NCBI RefSeq assembly: GCF_030384665.1 | Contig: NC_083673.1 | Location: 2,365,501 to 2,429,500 of the forward strand | Origin: Lodderomyces elongisporus | Lineage: Eukaryota; Ascomycota; Pichiomycetes; Serinales; Debaryomycetaceae | Direction: 5' to 3' | Length of the DNA: 64,000 nucleotides | Translations under genes and position numbers: made by a program | In this document: one piece after another, positions 38,805 through 50,109 of the stretch | Position numbering within the stretch: position 1 is the first letter of the stretch | Layout: the number at the start of each line of letters is the position of its first letter | Notes under the pieces: model-generated | Told to the model about the DNA's origin: nothing | The model's database searches: none | The model's input: the letters and a program-made list of their open reading frames with translations, nothing else

Positions 38805-39961
38805 GTTTGGCTATGTAATCTGTAAAGAATGAGAACAAACAACCAAATTAAAAACCAGACGAGAAATTGGGATGTGGGGATGCTTTTATTGTGGGTGTTT
38901 CAACGATAATGTCAAAGTTATCACCGTCTCCAATTATTGTTGTTGTTATTATTATTATTATCTTTTATTGGCGCTTCAATGACAACGTCTAGATTGTAAT
39001 GTGATGTGATTAGCCCTCGTTGTTAATAAAGATTGTAAACACTTAATCAATTGCAATGGGAAAAGAAACGTGGAAGGGAGGGCACTTGTTATAGAAGTAT
39101 ACAACTGTCCAAGGCGGTTTCTTTTCCTTTTAATGTTTGTATGTATATATATTTAAAAATGAATATGATAAGAAAGAAGTTGATCTAATGTGCCGATCGT
39201 TTTCCAAATTATATATGTAAGGTATCCAGTCTGTTCAACGAGGTATGTAAAAAGAACCGTTATAGCTTTTTCGAGTTAAAAGATTGAGTTTGGAATCTTA
39301 CTTTTTGGTCTATACATTGCCTATTCCGGAGTGGAGTCCAATACGATACTCCAACTCTTGAAAAATAAAAAATGGTACGTCTCTCAATATTTTAATACAA
39401 TACTGTTCACTTTTCCCCCGTTTTTCTTTGCTTAAGTTTTTATTTTTTTTTGGGGGTCTATTTCCACATTTTGTGTTACTTCAGCAGAATAATAGCAACT
39501 ACGTGGCCATTCACAATAGAAATATTGATTTTTTTTTTATTATTCTTCAAAATAGTTTGTCTATTATTTTCTTTTTTTTTTATCTTCTGTCAGAATAATT
39601 TTCGACACGACATTGTAATATTGGCAAACTCTAGCAAGTGGGAAGATTACAGCATCACGTGATTACATATAGACACGTGATCAACTATCTCTTTTACAAC
39701 TTTTTGTTCATAGGCTAGTGACGGGCCATTTCCATCAACAAGGCTTACATACTCTATGTGAATTAAAAAAAATGATAATAATAATAATAATAATAATAAT
39801 AGTAAATAAAAATTTAATGCAAGAAAATCCTCCAATGTTAAAACGAATCGTGTTTTTTAAAAATTATAAAAGTAAACTATGAATTATATAAGGTAAAATG
39901 GGAAATGGAAAAGAAGTAGAAAGTATAATGTATAAAATATTGTAAAGAAAATTGCACAAAT
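38805..39961. other. Intergenic: DPP1 promoter / PHO84 3' flank
   Basis: 1.16 kb without a supported gene. Holds GTT/ATT arrays near 38937-38962, poly-T runs, a (AAT)n array at 39772-39800 and a pair of CACGTG boxes (separate entry). Confidence 0.6.
39657..39679. promoter_or_regulatory. Paired CACGTG boxes upstream of DPP1
   Basis: CACGTG at 39657-39662 and again at 39674-39679, each followed by AT and the first preceded by T (TCACGTGA), with centres 17 bp apart. This is the site of Cbf1 or Pho4. They lie in the intergenic region whose only downstream target is DPP1. Confidence 0.45.
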
Positions 39962-41632
39962 CTAAGCTTTAACGTCTGAATCATAAGACTCCTCTTGTGT
40001 AGTGTATCTGTCCCTTCCAATCTTTGTTGTGTCTGGCTCATCGTGACAAGTCTCACAAATCTCTTCCAATGTTCTTCTCTTGGTTTCAGGAATAAGCAAA
40101 GTGGTAAAGATACCCAACAACATAAACAAGGCGAAAATCTCCAAGACGTGGTTCAAGTAACAATTTGGATGCTCGGCATCACATCCATGGTTTATAAGAG
40201 TACCGATACATGTTTGTGCAATAATGGCACCAACTTTACCTGCTGCTGCCGATAATCCATGTGCGGTGGATCTATACCTGGTTGGGAAAACTTCACCTGG
40301 AACGATAAATGTGGTGACATTAGGTCCGAAATTCTGGAAAAAGGAGGCAACAACGTACAAACCCAATAATCCACCATCGCTCAACTTGTGGTATCCAAAA
40401 CCCATACCACACAACAATGCAGTCAAGATAACAAAACCACCCAATTGAATGGTTTTTCTACCCAAAAACTCAATAAATGCAATGGAAAACCAGTATCCTG
40501 GCAATGAACCAGCACAAACCAAAATCAAGTTACCAGCAGCAGAGTCGTACAATTTGTGGTAAACGGTATCTTTTCTAGCATATCCAATGGCTTGCAAGAT
40601 AGTAGTCGAGTTCAAACCCATACCGTAAAATGCAACATCCAACATAAACCATGAACCTGCAGTTCCCAACAAGATTTTACCATACTTCCATTGTCCAAAG
40701 TGTCTCCAGAAATCCTTAAATGAAGCCTTTGGTGGTGCAATCTCAGTGACAGCAGGGTCGAGAGCAGCTTCAGCGTCGGCAACCTTAACAACATCGCCGT
40801 GTTCATTGACATCCAAGGAGTATCTTGGTGACTCAGCAATGGTCAATCTATAGTACAAGGCAATGCAACCGGGAACACATCCAAAACCAATAATGATTCT
40901 CCACATTTGATCAGCTGCTCTAACACAACTACGGGTGGCGTGACATTCAGCACCAGAGGTGATATTTTCCAAGTCGGTTTTGTAACCAGCAACACAAATC
41001 ATGGCAACGATACCAGCAAACACTTGACCAAGTCCTTGATTTGAAAAGACAGCGGCCATGATAGCACCTCTCCATTTGGTGGTGGAGAACTCAGCAGAAA
41101 TGATGGATGATAATGGATAGTCACCACCAATACCGATACCCATAATAATTCTCAATGTGGCAAACCAAGCAGGGAAACTGATAGCAGGCGATTCTCCAAT
41201 AGTACATTGCATAATAGTAGCAGCAATCATAACAATCAATTCCAAACCATAAATCTTTTTACGACCAACCTTATCGGCAATAGAACCAAATCCAACTTGA
41301 CCAATAACCGTACCAACAGAAGTGGAAACCTTGATCAAAGTAGTGGTGGAACTTGGGATAGTACCTTCCCAGTAAACGTATTGCAACATGTTAACCGATA
41401 AGTTGATGGCAAAGATATCGTAAGAATCGGTCATAAAACCAACACCGGCAATCATAATCATCTTCATTTGAGTCCATCCAAAGCCGGCCTTGTCGATTTC
41501 TTCCAAGGCCAATCTTCTTCTTTCCAAAGGATCCTCAATGTGGGCATATTTGCCCAAGTAGTCCTTAAAGGCAGTCTTACCACCTGAGTTACTCTCAGTG
41601 TAGGTGTTTTCAATCTCTTGTGTAGCAACCAT
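39962..41632 (-). CDS. PHO84: High-affinity phosphate:H+ symporter
   Basis: 556 residues from ATG 41632; MFS phosphate:H+ symporter family with 12 membrane segments, plasma membrane. Recognisable parts: FGWTQMKMIMIAGVGFMTDSYD at the start of TM1, DKVGRKKIYG (motif A), GIGIGGDYPLSS with the family signature, WRGAIMA, a central hydrophilic loop (about 290-325), PGEVFPTRYRSTAHG and a C-terminal PETKRRTLEEI. Yeast Pho84 has 587 residues. The frame stays open 100 codons further upstream (to 41932), but that part is a Phe/Leu-rich translation of the CT-rich leader and does not match the family. Yeast PHO84 is the classic Pho4 target, and two CCACGTTGTC motifs are present upstream here. Confidence 0.95.
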   Translation of the reverse strand: MVATQEIENTYTESNSGGKTAFKDYLGKYAHIEDPLERRRLALEEIDKAGFGWTQMKMIMIAGVGFMTDSYDIFAINLSVNMLQYVYWEGTIPSSTTTLIKVSTSVGTVIGQVGFGSIADKVGRKKIYGLELIVMIAATIMQCTIGESPAISFPAWFATLRIIMGIGIGGDYPLSSIISAEFSTTKWRGAIMAAVFSNQGLGQVFAGIVAMICVAGYKTDLENITSGAECHATRSCVRAADQMWRIIIGFGCVPGCIALYYRLTIAESPRYSLDVNEHGDVVKVADAEAALDPAVTEIAPPKASFKDFWRHFGQWKYGKILLGTAGSWFMLDVAFYGMGLNSTTILQAIGYARKDTVYHKLYDSAAGNLILVCAGSLPGYWFSIAFIEFLGRKTIQLGGFVILTALLCGMGFGYHKLSDGGLLGLYVVASFFQNFGPNVTTFIVPGEVFPTRYRSTAHGLSAAAGKVGAIIAQTCIGTLINHGCDAEHPNCYLNHVLEIFALFMLLGIFTTLLIPETKRRTLEEICETCHDEPDTTKIGRDRYTTQEESYDSDVKA

Positions 41633-42137
41633 TGTATTGAAGGAAAAAAGTAAGGTGAGACGAAGTGACTTGTCTTTCTTTGGATATGGCAAGAGGTGAA
41701 TGGATGAGGAAAGAATATAGGATAAGAGGAGGAGGAGGAGGGGAAAGACAAAAAAATAATGAAAAGAGAAGGGAAGAGGAAATTGAAAAGAATTTATACC
41801 AACAAGAAGAGTAAAAAAATTGACAATGGGTTTACATATTGACTGCATTCTATATTGATGAGAGTAGAGTTGAAAAGGTAATTTAGAAAAAAAAAAGAGA
41901 GGGAAATATTCACTTGTGATGAAGAAGGGCACGAAGGAGTAGGAGATTATGAGTTTGTAGAATAGTTGGATGCAATAATTTTTTTTATTTTTTATTTTTT
42001 ATATTTAATTATTTTGGCCTGTCTTTTTTTTGTTTTTTTGTTTTGCAAGTTGTACATACTCAACACAAAGCATGTAGAGTTATGTAGAAATTATAGAGTA
42101 TCAGATATTTGTAAATTGAGAAGAAAAGAGCGTAGAA

Positions 42138-42394
42138 GACAACGTGGAAATGGGAAATGGGAAGAAGCCAGAAGAGATATTAAAGAGGGATAAAGAGTTA
42201 TTGGGGTTTTGATAACATGCAACGAATCAATTACTATGGGAAAACTGTAAAAGTAGAGGCTGTCAATTTTTTTTTCTGGTAGCTATCAACAGAAATGGGT
42301 GATTTGTTTATTAGCAAGAGGGGGGGGGAATGTTGATATTTGATTTAAGAGAGTGTGTGAAGAGAGAACCAAATGGGTCAGGGCCCACGTTGTC
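42138..42394. promoter_or_regulatory. Inverted pair of Pho4-type sites upstream of PHO84
   Basis: The 10-mer CCACGTTGTC occurs on the minus strand at 42138-42147 and on the plus strand at 42385-42394, about 510 and 757 bp upstream of the PHO84 start. CACGTT is the lower-affinity Pho4 core. Identity over 10 bp in opposite orientation is more than the core requires. Confidence 0.5.
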
Positions 42395-42889
42395 ACTTTT
42401 TTTATTTTTTTATTTTTATTTATTTTCGCAGTCGACTCAAAAACGAAAACAGAAAAAAAAAAAAAAAAAGAATTTATAAATTTTCCAAATCTAAAATTAA
42501 TAATCGCCAAATATTGATTCTCTAATACACTCTGTTTTGGCTTTTTCTTTTCCCTTTATATTTTCTATTTTGTTCAACCAACATGACGCCTGGGAATTTA
42601 GTGAACTCTGAATTTAATAGAGATATTCAGATAAAGAGAGTGGATGTTGAAATAAAAAAAGACTGTATAATCATAACTTTATTATGTAGAGAGAATAATG
42701 AAAAGAATTTGGCAAAACAAAAGAAAAACCTAGGTGCAAATCAGTTCAATGGGGTGCACTCTAACCCTAGGTGCTATAGGCTAAACTTTGAGCATACTTA
42801 GTTTCAAGGCGATAATGCTTGAAACAAACAAAAAGAGATGCATGAATAATACAATCTACAAATCTAGCGACATTGATCGGTTGTTTCTA

Positions 42890-42937
42890 TTATTTCTATT
42901 ATTTCTATTATTTCTATTATTTTCATTCATTAATTCT
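42890..42937. repeat. 9-bp tandem repeat (CTATTATTT)
   Basis: About five copies, the last slightly altered. Confidence 0.9.
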
Positions 42938-42974
42938 TACATCAAGGGTTGGTCCCGTGGCTTCAAAATGATGA

Positions 42975-43002
42975 TGGTTGTTGTTGTTGTTGTTGTTGTT
43001 GT
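42975..43002. repeat. (GTT)n microsatellite
   Basis: Nine to ten GTT triplets in the gene-free region. Confidence 0.9.
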
Positions 43003-45786
43003 TCTTCCAGCTGTAGCTTGTGCAAGATGTGTGTGGTAAGAGTAAATATGGATAATGCAAAATTGATTGCATCCGTAATGCTGCTTGCCCTTGTTATGGT
43101 TTCTATTTCTTTTTCTAATTTTTTTTTCTTTTTTTCATTTCTTTGTACTTTATCTTCTTTTTTGGCCAGTTGCATTAAACAATATGTAAGAGGACATATG
43201 GGTTAAGAAAAGTAAACGAAGAAAGAGAGTAAGAGAGTGAAGGAAACATATTAGCAAAAGAGACTAAAGACGGCTTGTTTCTACTTCCCGCTTTCCCGCT
43301 TTAACTTTCCCCCCTCCCCCTCCTCCCCTCGTGGTAACTAAATTTGTTGCAATCTAGAAACAAATGTTTTGAGTGAGTAAATGAGAGGTTTTCTTTGCCA
43401 TGTGGGCACATCAATAATGCCAATTAGCTTTTCTTTTCTTTTCTTTTTCTTTTTCTTTTTCTCTTTCCCTTACCAATAATAGACTCGTGTTACTAACCTT
43501 TTAATTTTTTCAAAATGAAAAACTGGTTAGGTCAATTAATTTTTTTTTTTCATTTTTATTTGATTGATTATTTGCCGTATGATTGTTTTTGTCACCATGT
43601 GATCTTGAGCTAAAGAGATTGGTGTTTGATTCCTACTACTCCAAGAGTACGAGTGTAAGACACAGAGTTATAGAGTTACTACTTGCATTATTATGCTTAA
43701 GAAAGACACCTGATATCACAATTTTCTTCTTTTGCCTCTTTTTCGTTTTCTCTGCAGCTTAACATCATTCAATTCTTGTATTTTTCTTTGCGATAGACCT
43801 GTCAAATCAGATCAGTAAAGGATCTGAAATTCCTTTTGTTTTGTTTTGTTGTTTTTTCTTAGCAGGGGAGGAAGAGGGGGCGAGGGATACCAAGCTTTGG
43901 TTCTGGTAAGGTTCCCTGGTCAATCTAAAAGTATATATTATAATGTCTTTTTTTTTTCTTGTCGCTGTTGAAACACGATTCCTTTTACAATAGCTAGTGA
44001 AGCTTGAAATATAGTTGATGATGTCTGTTTTCTGTCAAAAAAACAAGCATTATCTTAAAGGACAAGAAAAAAAAAAAGAAAAAGAAAACGAAGAAAGAAG
44101 AAAAAAAATTTTGGTTTACAATAGGATGCTAAACTGATCTTTATAGTATTGATCTCGTGATAGTTGTAAAAGTGGTGCTGTTTAAGGGTGTTTGGTGTTT
44201 GATGGTGTTTGATGGTGTTGGTGAAAAAAAAGGGTTAATACTAACGATTTACCAAAATGTATAATGCGGCTCCCAATTGTTGCAAAAAAAAAAAAAAAAA
44301 AAAAAAAACAAAGCCCATACTGCAGTACTGTGTCGCTTCTTTTTAGATTATCATTTTCTATTTTTGCTTGCAATTTGTCTAGTCAAGCTATATCATGGAA
44401 GAGATGTTTTCTATATCTTTGAATGGACTCTTCTATCTTCTGGTGCCAAAATCAAAAAAAAATAAAGAACAAAAAGATGAAGAGAAACCGAAAGATGGAA
44501 AAGTTTGAAGAGATAAGATGGTGGTTGGTCCTTAGTGGTTGTTGTTCCTGTAGTAGACCCCACGTGTGCTGCAATATCACAAAAAATAAAATAAATAAAA
44601 AATAAAAAATAAAAAATAAATTAACAGTTGCTGTGCGTTGTGCTAAAAAAAATAGAGAGAGAAAGAAAGAAAGCACTGAATGCGTAAATGCAGAGAAGTG
44701 AAAATTTCATCACCAACAACCAAAACCATTCAAACCATCTTTCTTGTTCCTCTACAGGCGGTATTCTACCATATTTCATTTCATTTTTTTTTTTCATTTT
44801 TTGTTTCATTTTTTTTTTCATAAATAAATTCAATTAATTCAAGCTCTCTTTGTTTTGTTCTTGATAAGCAAGCACATAACCACAGCTATAACCTGCAGCC
44901 TAGGTTATGCGTAGACTGCCACACATACACTTACCTACACATCTTATTCCTCACCCCCCCTCCCTTCTTCTTCTTCTCCCCACGTGGTGCCTGAATTTGT
45001 ACACATTGTCATATTGTGACCATTTACAATTGTACGCAAACACCCAGATACTTGTTATGACCGCACTAACTACTCCAATAGATACATTCTTCCTGCCAAG
45101 GTCCGTCCAGTGCATTTGCCCAGTTCTGGCGTTTTATGCTCATTTCTACTTTACTTCTCTGTTTTCCTTCGGCACCTGCTACACAATATCAACACAGCAA
45201 GTATGGAATTAAGGAGATAAAAGATAAATTGCTTATTACACCAAACAATTTGCATAACCACATGAAATAAAATACATTGAAATGAAATGAAAGAACTACT
45301 TTTTAAATAAAATAAAAAGAAAAAGAGGATAAAGTTCAAGTATTGTGAAAAAGCATTGGTTTCAATACTTTGCCACTATATTATAACAATCACACGGCAT
45401 CAGAAACCAAAAAAAAGAAAGAAAATTTCTAATCAAACCTCAGGGCACAACATCTACACTAGACCTAAAGGCGAATTTACCTTTATCACATTAAGTAAAT
45501 AAATAAAAAAAGAAAGAAATGATTATGAAAAGATTATGAAAACGCCAAACGGGAGATAGCTACTAGGGTGAGTATGGTGACATACTCGACATATTCACCT
45601 GCCATATAGCTAACCCACGTTTATTTTTTTTTCCATTTTACTCTCCTTCTATACACAACAATCACCCTCTATGCAATATAGCTAATGTGGATCAAGTGAT
45701 TGTCAGTTCAACATACAGAAACAGTTTGCATCCTTCAGCATAAACAGTTGGTACTTGTTTATGTTAAAGTAGACACATATACACAT

Positions 45787-45867
45787 ATATAAAGATATAT
45801 AAAGATATATAAAGATATATAAAGATATATAAAGATATATAAGGATATATAAGGATATATAAGGATA
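45787..45867. repeat. 10-bp minisatellite (AAAGATATAT)
   Basis: Eight tandem copies with a 10-bp period: five AAAGATATAT units followed by three AAGGATATAT-type units, so a point variant has spread over one end of the array. The period is close to one helical turn. Confidence 0.92.
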
Positions 45868-47069
45868 ATTTATACTACTATGACAATCCTTACAAAACTG
45901 CCTTTTTTCTTTTTTTTTTTTTTGCAATATCCTATGCTTCTAGAAGTCTAATGAATAAACAAATCAATGAAAAAAATAGATACTCATATATATGTCTGCG
46001 TGTGTATTGTATGTGGATTCGTACTTGTCTATTTGAAAAAAATATATAGAACAATAAAAGAAAACAAATATGGACAGAAGAAATGTCAAATTTTTTGCAG
46101 AAACAAAAGTAGATGAATCTAGTGTCTGAGTATAAAGAAATAGAATAAAGAGAACAAGAATTAGAACAAGCACAAGAATAAGCACTATCACTTGTACAAG
46201 AACAAAGAAGCGAATAGTCATGAAAAAAGTAGGGTCATAGGGTTGAAAGTCTTGAATACTCATTCTTACATGATTTACGAGTATTGTTATTAACGCGTGT
46301 CTAAATTAGACTTATAAAGTAGCAGCTTCATAAATTGAATAGAAGAAGTAGAGAAAGGATGAATTCCACATTCTTTTCTTCATTCGACACCTCTTCCCTT
46401 GTAAGCGTGTGGACAGGTGGACTTGCAGGCGGACTGGGAGAGTGGAAGTGGAAAGGATGATCTAGGTTAAGGTGAAGTTTTGGAGTTTGATTTTTTTTTC
46501 CTACTAAACCACCAATTTGCTTTGAGTTGTTGAAAACTTTTTGAAAATCTCTTGAAAACCATGGAAAACAACCCTACATCCAGCTTCATCCTAAACAATT
46601 CAATGTAAGGTGATGCTAAAACCATCTGACAAATATTCCTAGTATCCAAAATACTTTACTACATTGCTCATAATGAATTGAAAGATTGATATATATATAT
46701 ATATATATGTCTATACAAATACATATATCTAAATTTTTTATACAGTTCTATTATAACAATTTATTCTTCCAAACATTAACCGTCCGTTGAGGACCCAATA
46801 TCTATATCTCTTTAATTTATAAAAAAAGTGTTTTCTTTTTAAAACAACAACAAAAAAAAAGTGGTGGTTCATGAATTAAAAAAGGTAGGTTTCGTGAATT
46901 TGTGTTTTATATGGTCTTTATCATGATCAAGTGAACAGTTGATGATTCACTCTAATGCAATTGAAATTTGAAATTTGAAATTTTATTTATATTTTTAATT
47001 TTTCTTTTTCTTCCATTCTTGGTGTACAAGAAGAGAAAAAAAAGAAGAAAAGCTGAGAGAAAAGTCAAC

Positions 47070-48227
47070 TTAAAACTTCAACTTCTTTGGTTGCTCCCAT
47101 GGGTTTTCTTGGTTGGTAAAATGACCGTATGAGGCAGTCTTGAAGTAGATTGGTCTGGCCAAGTCCAATTCCTTGACAATGACACCTGGTCTCAAGTCAA
47201 AGTTGGCCTTGATGATTTCAACCAATTGGTCTGAGGTATACTTTGAAGTACCATATGTGTCAACATAGATGGACAATGGCTCAGCAACACCAATGGCGTA
47301 AGAAAATTGCACCAAAGCTCTTCTGGCTAAACCAGCATTGACCAAAGACTTAGCAACCCATCTAGCAGCATAAGCAGCTGATCTATCAACCTTGGAGAAA
47401 TCCTTACCGGAAAAGGCACCACCACCGTGTGCACCCCATCCACCATAAGTGTCAACGATAATCTTTCTACCAGTCAAACCGGCATCACCTTGAGGACCTC
47501 CAATGACGAATCTTCCAGATGGTTGAATGTGGTAAACAGTCTTGTCGTCCAAAAGATTTGCTGGAATGACTTTCTTGACAATGTGGTCGATAATCTCTTC
47601 TCTCAATTTCTCAGTAGAGATATCGTCAGAGTGTTGGGTGGAAATAACAACAGTGTCAACTCTCTTTGGAATAACAGCACCACCATCCTTTTCATACTCA
47701 ACGGTAACTTGGGTCTTGGTATCTGGTCTCAACCATGGCAAAGCGCCTGATCTTCTAGCAGAGGCCAATGCAGCATTCAATTTGTGAGCCAACAAGATGG
47801 TCAATGGCAATTTTTCATCGGTTTCATCGGTGGCATAACCAAACATGATACCTTGGTCACCGGCACCCAATTCTTCCAAAGCTTTTTCATAGTGCAAACC
47901 TTGAGCAATGTCTGGAGATTGTTGTTCAATTGCAACCAAAACGTTACAAGTGCTGTAGTCGAAACCCTTTTCAGAGTGGTCGTAACCAATGTGCTTGATG
48001 GTGTCTCTGATAATCTTTTGGTAGTCCAAAGTAGCCTTGGTGGTGATTTCACCGAAAACCATAATCATACCAGTTTTGGCAGCAGTTTCACAAGCAACCT
48101 TGGACAATGGGTCCACAGCCAAACAAGCATCTAAGATGGCATCTGAGACTTGGTCACAGATCTTATCTGGGTGACCTTCACCGACTGACTCGGAAGTGAA
48201 TAAGAATGTTTCTTTAGCGGCGCTCAT
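47070..48227 (-). CDS. SAM2: S-adenosylmethionine synthetase
   Basis: 385 residues, near-identical in layout to yeast Sam1/Sam2 (382-384 aa). It makes SAM from methionine and ATP in the cytosol. Visible signatures: [17 protein letters not shown] (ATP/Mg site), [15 protein letters not shown] (signature 1), [33 protein letters not shown], and GGGAFSGKD (signature 2, P-loop-like). No key residue appears missing. Only one copy is seen here, and most CTG-clade yeasts have a single gene, so the symbol SAM2 could equally be SAM1. It supplies the methyl and aminocarboxypropyl donor for BTA1. Leucines are mostly TTG, as expected for a highly expressed gene in this clade. A CACGTG box lies 360 bp upstream. 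Confidence 0.96.
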   Translation of the reverse strand: MSAAKETFLFTSESVGEGHPDKICDQVSDAILDACLAVDPLSKVACETAAKTGMIMVFGEITTKATLDYQKIIRDTIKHIGYDHSEKGFDYSTCNVLVAIEQQSPDIAQGLHYEKALEELGAGDQGIMFGYATDETDEKLPLTILLAHKLNAALASARRSGALPWLRPDTKTQVTVEYEKDGGAVIPKRVDTVVISTQHSDDISTEKLREEIIDHIVKKVIPANLLDDKTVYHIQPSGRFVIGGPQGDAGLTGRKIIVDTYGGWGAHGGGAFSGKDFSKVDRSAAYAARWVAKSLVNAGLARRALVQFSYAIGVAEPLSIYVDTYGTSKYTSDQLVEIIKANFDLRPGVIVKELDLARPIYFKTASYGHFTNQENPWEQPKKLKF

Positions 48228-48586
48228 AGTAATGAATTTGAGGTTGAAATGTTTGTAAAAGAACCTTTTTTTTTATGAGAAGAAGAAAAGGAAAAGGAAG
48301 AAGAAGAAGAAGAAGAAAGTGAAAGTGAAAGAAAGTGTTGAGTTAAAAGAAGAAGAAGTGTAAATTTTCACACGATTGTCGTACCCACGCAGTGGCAGAA
48401 CCCCCAACAACATCTTGAAAAAAAAAATTAAAAAAATAAAATTAAAAATAAAAAATAAGAAATAAAAATTGTGTAAACTAAAATCCCGTTACGGAAGTGA
48501 GGATAACAGTAGTGAAAAGAGAGAGAGAGTGACAAAACAAAACAAAGTGTGTGTGTGTGTGTGCGTGTGTGAAAGACTAAATTGTG

Positions 48587-48592
48587 CACGTG
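48587..48592. promoter_or_regulatory. CACGTG box upstream of SAM2
   Basis: CACGTG 360 bp upstream of the SAM2 ATG. Cbf1 uses this core at sulfur-amino-acid genes in yeast. A second, TCACGTGA, lies at 49507-49514 farther away. Confidence 0.4.
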
Positions 48593-49828
48593 AAATTTGA
48601 TGAGCATGCAACAGCCATAAACCACCACCCATCGAAGAACAAAGACAAAGACTTGAAAATAAAAATTAGTTAAAATAAAAATATTAATAAAAAATTTTTA
48701 TGTATACAAACTTGAACGTATAGGAGGAATGAAACATCGGTCTGCAAAGTACAAAAAAAAAAACAATAGCTAAACGAGAGAAACAGGAGAAAGAATCAAG
48801 AGAATCAAGAGAAAGCCACACTTTTATGAACTGCATTTATATCTATACTTCTTCTTCTTCTTCCTCAAAAGAGAACGTGCATCTCATGGTCAAGGTCAAA
48901 AACATTCTCAGGGTATAGTATCGTGTAGAGCTAAAGTCAGGTACTAGTGTTTTTACAAGTGAAAAGCTTCTTAATGGAATCCTAAACTTTTACTTTAGCT
49001 TTTCTCTAAAAAAATTTTTTTCGTTTTGCTTGGTCGTCACAAAATGTATAGACAAACATGGGGGGGGGTAAAAGTTTCACCAAAAAAATAAAGAAAAAGA
49101 GAATAGAAATCTCTTTAATTGTATCTGCAATTTGCTCATTTGATGGAGTAAGAGTTTAACTTGAAGTGCAATACCTCCTTGTCCCTTTATGTCAGGTAAT
49201 TGATGGTTATTCATCTACAAATATATTCAAGTCCATCTCATAATTTGATCTTTTCCTCCATTCGTATAAATAATATATACACAAAACAGCTTGTAAAACA
49301 TTTGGCATGAAAAATGCACCAAATTGTATTGAAATTGGCTCTGTTTTCTGCTCAATAAAATTGTTATTTGTTTTCCTTCATCTTTTACAATGCTAGTCTC
49401 TTGTGCTCTTCTCAAAAAAAGCTTAACTTTGGTTCCAATATTATATACTTTGATTCCTTATTCAAAAGACAAAGAAAAAGAAACAATACGAAATACTAGA
49501 AAAAGGTCACGTGATCATATACAGTTTTTTTTTTACCTAACAATCTTTGATTTTACAATACTTGTTTCTAATTTTGAATAAGCAGATACTTTGTAAACTT
49601 AGTTGTTATTTAGAAAGATTCAACCTTAAGTCCTACTCAGTATCTAAAGCCAAAAGGAAAAAAGAAAGAAAGGAAGAAAAGAAAGGAAACAGTTAATCCA
49701 CCATTTGCTTTAACTACAAACTGCGAGTTAGAAATTAAGAAACTAGTAAATGAATACTTAGAAGAGGATATATTGGTTCTAAAGCTCAACTATGTTAAAA
49801 ATCGAGTAGGAGTAATTTTATGTAAAAC

Positions 49829-49936
49829 AAACGCGTTTGGTTGTTCTTTGTTTCTTCTCCTTTCATTTTATTTTTATTTTATTTTTTCCTTTTTTTAATT
49901 TTTTTCAAGAATTCAATTGTTCGCGTCTAGTCGCGT
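49829..49936. promoter_or_regulatory. MCB-like elements upstream of MRC1
   Basis: A 10-bp palindrome AAACGCGTTT (core ACGCGT, the MluI cell-cycle box) lies at 49829-49838, and two TCGCGT hexamers sit 10 bp apart at 49921-49926 and 49931-49936. They are 170-280 bp before the ATG. ACGCGT is the site of MBF, which drives G1/S genes in yeasts, fitting a replication-checkpoint gene. Confidence 0.55.
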
Positions 49937-50109
49937 AAACACCTCCCTTCACGCTCTTCTCTTTCTCCCACTATTACCTTTTTATATTTGACAAGAACGC
50001 ATACTTAATCCCCTCCCCCCATTTTTTTTTTGGTCAGAAAGAAAGTTTTTGTAAGTTTTGTAGGTCCCACCACATAAGCATAAAGGTATAGAAAACATTT
50101 TGGTCAAGG

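Larger units (their letters stand above)
41633..47069. other. Longest gene-free region (PHO84 upstream to SAM2 3' flank)
   Basis: 5.4 kb without a supported gene between PHO84 (leftward) and the SAM2 stop. Seen: a CT/GA-rich PHO84 leader; Pho4-type sites (separate entry); a 9-bp CTATTATTT array (42890-42937); a GTT array (42975-43002); pyrimidine-rich C-tracts at 43300-43330; a 25-A homopolymer (about 44283-44307); single CACGTG boxes near 44571 and 44980; a 10-bp AAAGATATAT array (45787-45867); and a (TA)n tract (about 46690-46708). All open frames of 60-101 codons are low-complexity or unrecognisable. Non-coding RNA genes cannot be excluded by eye. Confidence 0.5.
48228..50109. other. Divergent intergenic region SAM2 / MRC1
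   Basis: 1.88 kb without a supported gene. It carries the SAM2 promoter on the left and the MRC1 promoter on the right. Seen: an AAG array (48296-48316), a GT array (48547-48570), CACGTG boxes, poly-T tracts and MCB-type motifs (separate entries). Confidence 0.6.

Noticed and set aside
41633..41932. 100-codon N-terminal extension of PHO84
   Set aside because: In frame but Phe/Leu/Ser-rich translation of a CT-rich leader; the Pho84 family starts near the later ATG.
43491..44245. TACTAAC branch-point-like heptamers at 43491-43497 and 44239-44245, considered as signs of a spliced gene
   Set aside because: No matching 5' splice site or coding exon on either side.
44907..45212. 101-codon plus-strand frame in the 5.4-kb gene-free region
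   Set aside because: His/Pro/Leu-rich from simple sequence, with no recognisable motif.
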